49,519 nucleotides of DNA, taken from assembly GCA_045541135.1 (NCBI GenBank), contig JAZQIO010000011.1:1-49519 (forward strand), in the 5' to 3' direction. The position numbers and the translations under genes were made by a program. The stretch is from CAZNKU01 sp045541135 (lineage in GTDB: Bacteria; Bacillota; Clostridia; Monoglobales; Firm-18). Below the pieces are notes generated by a model, which was not told the origin of the DNA, searched no databases, and worked only from the letters and a program-made list of their open reading frames with translations. Below are positions 43,497-49,519 of this stretch, piece by piece (within the stretch, counting starts at the first letter, position 1; each line of letters starts with the position of its first letter).

Positions 43497-43502
43497 ATAA
43501 CC

Positions 43503-46500
43503 TTATTCCTCCACCAAGTAATTCATAAGCCCTGATATAACCTTTGCAGCCTCCGCCTTTGTAAGATTATCAAGAGGTCTGTACTGGTTGTTGTAACCTT
43601 CTATCAGCCCTATGGATTTCATAAATTTAACTGAATTTTTAGCATAATCAGATACATCCTTTGCATCAGAAAAACCGACTACATTGGAATCTTCAACCTT
43701 TATACCTTTTATTTCCAGAACTCTTGCAATCATAACAGCCATATCCTGACGGGTTATGTTATTACCGATTCCAAATTCTGTATCACTTATACCATTTACA
43801 ATGCCAAGCTTTTTTGCTTTCAGTACATAGGAAGCATACCAATCATTATAATTTACATCCTCAAAGGTATTTTCAGCCTCCTCTGTTTCAGCACATGATG
43901 CAAGAATAAGCATTTTAAGAAATTGCTCTCTTGTAACCTTGCTGTCAGGATTAAAGTTTCCTGTGCCATCACCGGATATAATACCTTTCTCGGTCAAATC
44001 TTCAACATATTTAAAATGCCAATCATTAACCTTTACATCGTTATATGTAGGAAAAATAAAATCAGTTGCTTTATCTGTCTCTATTATATTTTCATCTTTG
44101 GATTCATCTTCGGTTTTATCATCGACATTATCTTTAGGTGGAGTTACTGCACCACCTGTTCCGCCGCCGGAACTGCTACCCGTTCCTCCACCGACAAATT
44201 CATCAAAATCGTCCTTTTCCGGAATTTGAGGAATGCTTTCCGAACTGCTAACTATTGGGGTATCCCCATAATAAATATATCCCCCATCTTTTTTCATAGT
44301 AGTAGTATATTCCCCGTTATATGAAGATTTAAGAATATTTTTATTAGTATATACTGTAATGTTTGCTAAATTATCTACTGACATAAACTCTGAAGACAAC
44401 TCAGCAACATCACCACCGTTAAAGCTTGCACTCAAATTAACATTTCCATTTATGCTCTTAAACAAATATTTATCCTTAAGTTCAGCTTTTTCGATATATG
44501 AACCATCATGAACAAAGAAAGAAAGTGCATTTCCTGAAGAATCTTCCTGTACAAGCATTGTTGTTGCATCCGTTTTGTATCCACCAACATCAACCTCTTT
44601 TTTCTGCGAAAGGTCACTTAAGTGATAGTAATAATAAATTTCAATGCTGTTGTCCGCAGGATTTTTAATTCTTATACGAAATGCCGCTGCACCCTCATTA
44701 GCAATTCCAACATCAATTAATTCCGTTGTAATTTCGCGGTTTTCGCCTCCATCAAGAGGATATAATACTGTGCCAAATTTCACATCACCGGAACTTCTTC
44801 GTTCATAAACACCCTTTTGATTGTCTATAAATACACCCGCTACTGGCGCATACTTTGCATATTCAAAACGAACATCTGACATACCTTCCGGATCAACAGG
44901 AGAAACAATTATATTTGCTCCCGATTCAAAATTACTTCTAAAAGCACTGGTTCCGTCTTCAGCTTTGTAAATATTTGCAGATGGCAACATATGCCAAAAC
45001 TGTGTATAAGTATTAACTCTATTTCTATTATTTGGTTGAATATAGTCAGAAACTATATAGAATTTTTGATTTTTAAGGAACAACACAGTTCTTTCTGCAT
45101 TTGAAGCATTATCAACATAGGCATGCTGATAAGTAGTCAAGTCATATAATGTATTTAATTCTTGTTCTTTTTCCACACTATCGTAGCCTAAAGATTTGGT
45201 AATATCTCCCCCATTAACGGTTATTGTATTATGTTGTGCGGCTTGTTCCATATAAGGAGCCATAGCAGCTACAACACCATATCCCGGGTCAACAAGTAAA
45301 TCACGACCATAAGCAACAAGAGAAACATGGAAAATATCAGTATGTCCGTGAGGTGCATTATCTCCTTTTGCAGTAAATGCTAATGCAACTGCATTACTAG
45401 ACCAATCAGTCCTCATATATGTTCGTCTTGCATCAGGATAACCAATAGACGTAAATTTGGGCAATTCTCCTGACTTCCCATCCGTAGCTACATACTGCAA
45501 TTCAGGTACATCTATACCCAACTTTTTAAGATATCCATACCAATTCGTTAAAGTTGATTTATACGATGTTCCATAATCAGCTGAATCTGCAAGCCCAAAA
45601 CTTCTATATCCCGGAGCCATAGAATAATACATATTAACTACAACATCCTTCAATACATTCAACTCATTATCCGCACAAAAACCACCATATTCATCGGTAT
45701 TAACATCATAAAGAGTATCTAATGCATTGTCATATGTTGCAAGATATGTTCCCACATAAGCTATTGACTGTTCAATACATACTCCGTCGTCATATGTACC
45801 ATAGTCAAGGAGTCTTGCGTTATGTCTTAAAGTACAATCATACCAATATGACGAACGTTTTAACTCCGGAAAAGTTTTACAGAAACGATATGTTGAAGAT
45901 GTCTGATTCGTACCCCAGTTATTCCAATGTGTTTCCTGTTCAAGATAATCTACAGCTACTACATCAGTTACAAGATACAGGTGTTTAAGACAAGCTGTAA
46001 ATATTTCAGGGGTCATATGCTTGCTACCCCAGACTTTTATGAAACCTTGTGTAACATTGAATACATGGTTACTCATATCAAGTGCATTCATAACATCTTT
46101 ATTGTTCCCGCCAACATTATACACAATGCTCATCAAATCTCTCAGAAAAGTATAAGCATATTCCTCATTTCCGCTATAATCATACATATTTGCAAGCGGT
46201 ACAACTTTTGACCCACGATGAAAAACGCATAGCTTACCTTTAGTCGTAACATCATTTGAGGTTACAAAGTCCCAAACTTCTTGTTCATTACATGAGAAAA
46301 ATAACCAATCTGCATAAGAATTCCACCTGATATCACTTTCGGTCCAAGTAGCATCTTCCCATCCAAATATAAACAGTTCTTTTTCTTCAAGATCTCCTCC
46401 GGCAGCAGTACGAGCATTAAATGACAATGCTGCTGAAGAAACACTATCTGTAGTCTTCAAAGATGATAAATCAAATTTTATATAAGTCCTTTTTGTATCA

Positions 46501-47282
46501 GAGGTCTCATCTCCCCACGGATGTTGTGCATTAGACCAATGTCCCCAATATCCATATTCTTGTGCATACAAAATCGGTTCTGTCCCAAAATTAGTGTATT
46601 TATTAACACCTGGGCTTATGTAAGAATCATCAGAAACCTCAAAAGTTTTTTGCACATTGTTTACAACAAGATGCAATGTAGGTGGTGCATCTGTATCTTT
46701 TGATTTTATTTCAGCCGGAGTATTACTTTTGTCCATAGAAGCTATAACAAAAGTAACATACGGACTCCCTGCTGAAACATTATTCTTTACATGTTCTAAA
46801 ACTCTTGACGAATTAGCTGTAACCGTCTGCCATTCCTGACCAACAAAATCAGTTATTTCAATAGCCAAACCACCACTGTTTACCGAATACATATTTCTTG
46901 ATTGCAATTCAGTTTCAAAGGCATAATTTGACGAAACGCCCGTAGACGCCTTAACTCTATTATACTTTTCCGGTAAGTAATATTTATAAAGTTCCTCTTT
47001 TGCTTTTCCATAATCCGATTTTTTTGCAGCACTTTCAACTTCAGCTAATCCCGGAAATTTCTCATAATCAAAATAAGATTCTATAACAACATTTCCATTT
47101 TCATCCCAAACTCCAAAAAAATCCTCATCACTGATAAGCATAGGATCTTTTTTTATAAGATCAAAATCATATGTGTTTGTTCTATAAATGTATTTTCCGG
47201 TTTCTTCATTAGATTCCGTTGCAAAAGATACCGTGGTAAGAAGCATCATAAAGACAATAGTCAAACATAGTATTTTTTTCAA
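43503..47282 (-). CDS. Secreted heparinase II/III-like polysaccharide lyase with carbohydrate-binding and SLH domains
   Basis: About 1259 residues. A TTG start at 47282 with GGAG 7 nt away is chosen, since the upstream TTG 47303 sits inside the ribosome site. Signal peptide KKILCLTIVFMMLLTTVSFA. An N-terminal region with DFFGVWDENGNVVIESYFDY is followed by a DNRLRE/CBM96-like beta domain (about 130-330; FGWEDATWTESDIRWNSYAD). An alpha/alpha-toroid comes next, then the heparinase II/III motif HGHTDIFHVSLVAYGRDLLV near residue 643, followed by DPGYG, and a beta-sandwich. A Gly/Ser-Thr linker precedes three SLH repeats (about 1079-1258). It should cleave uronic-acid-containing polysaccharide at the wall surface; exact substrate unknown. 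Confidence 0.9.
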   Translation of the reverse strand: MKKILCLTIVFMMLLTTVSFATESNEETGKYIYRTNTYDFDLIKKDPMLISDEDFFGVWDENGNVVIESYFDYEKFPGLAEVESAAKKSDYGKAKEELYKYYLPEKYNRVKASTGVSSNYAFETELQSRNMYSVNSGGLAIEITDFVGQEWQTVTANSSRVLEHVKNNVSAGSPYVTFVIASMDKSNTPAEIKSKDTDAPPTLHLVVNNVQKTFEVSDDSYISPGVNKYTNFGTEPILYAQEYGYWGHWSNAQHPWGDETSDTKRTYIKFDLSSLKTTDSVSSAALSFNARTAAGGDLEEKELFIFGWEDATWTESDIRWNSYADWLFFSCNEQEVWDFVTSNDVTTKGKLCVFHRGSKVVPLANMYDYSGNEEYAYTFLRDLMSIVYNVGGNNKDVMNALDMSNHVFNVTQGFIKVWGSKHMTPEIFTACLKHLYLVTDVVAVDYLEQETHWNNWGTNQTSSTYRFCKTFPELKRSSYWYDCTLRHNARLLDYGTYDDGVCIEQSIAYVGTYLATYDNALDTLYDVNTDEYGGFCADNELNVLKDVVVNMYYSMAPGYRSFGLADSADYGTSYKSTLTNWYGYLKKLGIDVPELQYVATDGKSGELPKFTSIGYPDARRTYMRTDWSSNAVALAFTAKGDNAPHGHTDIFHVSLVAYGRDLLVDPGYGVVAAMAPYMEQAAQHNTITVNGGDITKSLGYDSVEKEQELNTLYDLTTYQHAYVDNASNAERTVLFLKNQKFYIVSDYIQPNNRNRVNTYTQFWHMLPSANIYKAEDGTSAFRSNFESGANIIVSPVDPEGMSDVRFEYAKYAPVAGVFIDNQKGVYERRSSGDVKFGTVLYPLDGGENREITTELIDVGIANEGAAAFRIRIKNPADNSIEIYYYYHLSDLSQKKEVDVGGYKTDATTMLVQEDSSGNALSFFVHDGSYIEKAELKDKYLFKSINGNVNLSASFNGGDVAELSSEFMSVDNLANITVYTNKNILKSSYNGEYTTTMKKDGGYIYYGDTPIVSSSESIPQIPEKDDFDEFVGGGTGSSSGGGTGGAVTPPKDNVDDKTEDESKDENIIETDKATDFIFPTYNDVKVNDWHFKYVEDLTEKGIISGDGTGNFNPDSKVTREQFLKMLILASCAETEEAENTFEDVNYNDWYASYVLKAKKLGIVNGISDTEFGIGNNITRQDMAVMIARVLEIKGIKVEDSNVVGFSDAKDVSDYAKNSVKFMKSIGLIEGYNNQYRPLDNLTKAEAAKVISGLMNYLVEE

Positions 47283-47310
47283 ATTACGTTCTCCTTTCCC
47301 CAATTACTTC

Positions 47311-49519
47311 TTAATTCTTTTTCATTTTCAAAATAAGAGCAACAACCTTAACTGCTTCTGCTCTTGTAAGATTGCCGGCAGGTCTGAAGTCTCCGTTTTC
47401 ATAGCCATTTAGAATACCAATATTTTTCATAGCATAAACTGCATTATAGGCGTACCATGATATTTCACTATGATCGGCAAAAAGTTCGGTCTGATTGTTA
47501 TCAACAACATTGTTATCAACAACATTGTTAGTCAAAACATTATAAATCATAACCGCCATATCCTGTCTGGATATATTCATTCCTATACCGAAGTTGTTTT
47601 CGTCAACACCACTTACAATACCATTTTCTTTTGCAGTATAGATATACGGTGTGTACCATGCGTCTTCGTCAACATCTACAAAGCCCTTGTTGTTATAGGT
47701 AAGTTCTATGCCTGATGCAACAATCAGCATCTTTAAAAATTCTTCTCTTGTAACGTGATTGTTTGGCATAAATTTACCATCATCGTATCCGTTTACAATG
47801 CCTTTTTCAACAAGCCCTGTAAGGTAATCATAATACCATGCATCAGCAGGAGTATCAGCGAAAATTCCATTATTTGAAACAGAAACTTCTTTTTTTTCAA
47901 GTTCAACTTCAGGCTGAGTCGGTGTTGAAGCTATACCTGCACCGCCTGCATTAATACCTGCAATATTACCGGCGTATGAACCACCGCCTCCGCCGGCACC
48001 ACCGCCGTTACCGCCGGATGATGCAGCAGGAACCAAGTATGTAAATCTCTTTGTTGTAGTTACACCATCAATTTCTGCAATTACGGTAAGTACAACTTCG
48101 GTTGCAATGTTCGCCCTTACGATTTTACCATCTGTTGAAATTACATTTGGCTTAGTTGATGTCCATATTAGTTTTGAACCATATATGGCACCAATTTCAG
48201 GTAAATTAAGAGAAGTTGCGGTAAGGTTATATTCTGTAGGCATTACAAGTGCATTTATATCGATCTGAGCCTTATTATCTGCCGAATAGGAAAGATAACC
48301 TTTCAATTCATATAGTTCAAACGAATTATTTTTTGCGGAAATATTTGTAATTTTAATATATTTAGCATCCTGATATTCAAACATTACATAGTTGCTTTTT
48401 ATATCAGAGAAAATCGGTGATGCAACAACTTCTCCCCAATTATTTCCATCTTTTGATAAATATATATCACATGATTCAATGCCGCCACCTTCATTTTGGA
48501 AGAAAAATAAGGAGTTTATTATCGTTTGATTTTCTAGCTCTATCAATATATAATCAGCAGATTTTATTTTTTTAGCCCCAAAATAAGTTGTAAAATCATT
48601 ATCGAAAGCCAATACTTTTTTATTATTTACATCTTCTTCCATATCAACTGATACTATAGAATTATTAAACAAATTTTTACTCTCATCAGGGACAGCTACA
48701 CAATTCAATACCTTTTCTACATTCGCATTAGTTGTACCATCGCCAGACAAAGTAAGAGTCATATCAAAAAATTCGATAGTTAAAGGTTTTGAAAACTCTC
48801 CGTCGTTTGTCATAATTCCTTCATTTGACGATTTCCATTTCACGCTAACGCCGCCTATTGAATTATCCAATAGACTTCTGTTTTCTGATACAAAGAAGTT
48901 ACCAAATACTCCAACATAATCAAAAACTTTAACATTATAATCAAACAAAGAATATTCATCCAACACAACTTTTTGATTATCAAAATTCAATCCGGTTGAA
49001 ACAACACTTTTAAAGCCATCTGATGATGCAAGATAAGGAACATAATCTAATACAACCTCGCCATCAATAAGTATGCTTGCACATTGGTCAATGCTGTTCA
49101 TAACCACTTCAATTTCAAATGAATCATTAACATCATACTGTACATTGTCTGTATTTTTATAATCAAAAGAAATCTTACCACCATTTACAATAAATCCAAC
49201 AATATTATTGCCATTACCATCTTTTAAATAAGAATTTCCATTTCCTGAAATTGTTGCTTTATATTTAACAACGCCTTCAGCAGGTACCGTAATATCAGTT
49301 GGTGCAAGTGCAACATCAGCACCCCTCTTTGCAAGCATGAATGTTATTTCTTTACTTAATGACTCTCCATCAAGGGACACAGTAACCTTAAACTTAACAT
49401 CTGTAGGGTTAGGAATATTAATACCTTTATTTATAACTCCTTTATCAGAAATATACCCTTTAGAAAGTGATTCCCATGTGATATCATAGCCCTCTGTTGT
49501 TTTTGAAGGAAGCTTCAAA
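47311..49519 (-). CDS. Giant secreted SLH protein, C-terminal part (continues from base 1)
   Basis: 3' part of the 1757-residue protein whose signal peptide and binding repeats lie at 1-3206. The apparent TTG start near the right edge is not real: the frame enters through the terminal repeat, so the unique part is 47311-49378. Features: Ig-like segments, an F5/8-type discoidin module (about residues 1328-1460 of the whole; VLAFDNDFTTYFGAKK, CDIYLSKDGNNWG, YIKITNISA), another Ig-like segment, a Gly-rich linker near 1528 (GGNGGGAGGGGGSYAG), and three SLH repeats from about 1575 (ADAWYYDYL, DEDAWYTPYI, EISWYAYNAV). It would display binding modules on the wall. Stop lies 28 bp before the lyase start. 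Confidence 0.9.
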   Translation of the reverse strand, partial: LKLPSKTTEGYDITWESLSKGYISDKGVINKGINIPNPTDVKFKVTVSLDGESLSKEITFMLAKRGADVALAPTDITVPAEGVVKYKATISGNGNSYLKDGNGNNIVGFIVNGGKISFDYKNTDNVQYDVNDSFEIEVVMNSIDQCASILIDGEVVLDYVPYLASSDGFKSVVSTGLNFDNQKVVLDEYSLFDYNVKVFDYVGVFGNFFVSENRSLLDNSIGGVSVKWKSSNEGIMTNDGEFSKPLTIEFFDMTLTLSGDGTTNANVEKVLNCVAVPDESKNLFNNSIVSVDMEEDVNNKKVLAFDNDFTTYFGAKKIKSADYILIELENQTIINSLFFFQNEGGGIESCDIYLSKDGNNWGEVVASPIFSDIKSNYVMFEYQDAKYIKITNISAKNNSFELYELKGYLSYSADNKAQIDINALVMPTEYNLTATSLNLPEIGAIYGSKLIWTSTKPNVISTDGKIVRANIATEVVLTVIAEIDGVTTTKRFTYLVPAASSGGNGGGAGGGGGSYAGNIAGINAGGAGIASTPTQPEVELEKKEVSVSNNGIFADTPADAWYYDYLTGLVEKGIVNGYDDGKFMPNNHVTREEFLKMLIVASGIELTYNNKGFVDVDEDAWYTPYIYTAKENGIVSGVDENNFGIGMNISRQDMAVMIYNVLTNNVVDNNVVDNNQTELFADHSEISWYAYNAVYAMKNIGILNGYENGDFRPAGNLTRAEAVKVVALILKMKKN
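47494..47530 (+). repeat. 15-bp tandem repeat (2.5 units) inside the SLH region
   Basis: ATTGTTATCAACAAC repeated twice plus 7 bp. It encodes repeated VVDNN between SLH repeats 2 and 3. It is a slippage-prone length polymorphism site in a linker. Confidence 0.85.
49379..49519. repeat. Right copy of 141-bp terminal direct repeat
   Basis: Identical to bases 1-141, in the same orientation and reading frame; see the left copy. Confidence 0.9.

Noticed and set aside
47494..47530. Short tandem repeats as the start of a CRISPR array
   Set aside because: 15-bp units with no spacers, inside a coding linker; no cas gene in the window.
47311..49518. A separate 735-aa SLH gene starting with TTG at the right edge
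   Set aside because: No ribosome site and no signal peptide; the frame is open across the junction to ATG 3206, which has both.

Overview
The window is low-GC DNA of a Clostridia-like Firmicute. The clues are A/T-rich codons, strong AGGAGG ribosome sites, three S-layer-homology (SLH) exoproteins, AraC/cupin regulators and T-tailed terminators. Its first 141 bases are repeated exactly as its last 141 bases (1-141 = 49379-49519). Trimming one copy gives a closed circle of 49,378 bp, so the window is best read as one complete circular molecule (excised integrative element, plasmid-like replicon, or extrachromosomal form of a genomic island). A reading frame that runs off the left edge on the minus strand re-enters at the right edge in frame. 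It rebuilds one 1757-codon SLH protein with its signal peptide on one side of the cut and its SLH domains on the other.

Catabolic part (about 36.2-49.5 kb plus 1-18.3 kb). One minus-strand operon can be followed from a GH36-like glycosidase (14.7 kb) down to 1, across the junction and on to 42.5 kb, about 21.6 kb. In order it holds: GH36-like glycosidase, two Gfo/Idh/MocA oxidoreductases, an enolase-superfamily enzyme, a D-2-hydroxyacid dehydrogenase, two PF04909-type amidohydrolases, a third Gfo/Idh/MocA, an SLH protein, the 1757-aa SLH protein, a secreted heparinase II/III-like lyase with SLH repeats, and a fourth Gfo/Idh/MocA. Divergent from its head are a third amidohydrolase, a DegT-type aminotransferase and an AraC regulator. 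A second minus operon (39.3-36.2 kb) holds nagB, nagA, a DUF4886 SGNH-like hydrolase and a truncated PIG-L deacetylase. A secreted two-repeat protein (39.6-41.4 kb) sits opposite a second AraC gene. An identical bipartite sequence (18 bp, 15-bp spacer, 14 bp) precedes both the big operon and the secreted-protein gene, so they probably share one regulator. I infer that the cargo attacks a uronic-acid/amino-sugar polymer at the cell surface and feeds sugar-acid and GlcN-6-P pathways. No transporter is encoded here.

Mobile and defence part (18.3-36.2 kb). This holds an iteron-like cluster, an HTH/trypsin-like protease pair, DUF960 + amidoligase + class II glutamine amidotransferase, a Fic toxin-antitoxin pair, a P4-type SF3 helicase, an excisionase-like HTH protein, a tyrosine integrase, an unrecognised 747-aa protein bracketed by TGACAGC inverted repeats, a pair of HEPN-like genes, a candidate attP (3' half of tRNA-Lys between two pairs of TAGTTGTCAAA repeats), HEPN-MNT modules with a decayed chimeric copy, a second Fic protein, and gene fragments.

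The strongest leads beyond ordinary annotation are: the circular closure together with the attP-like site; the bipartite operator shared by two promoters; a three-copy 3'UTR structure whose stems covary around a five-C loop; a hairpin that masks the ribosome site of the DUF960-amidoligase operon; the Fic module bounded by a 24-bp repeat taken from a terminator; and the uncharacterised HEPN-like pair lying between integrase and attP.
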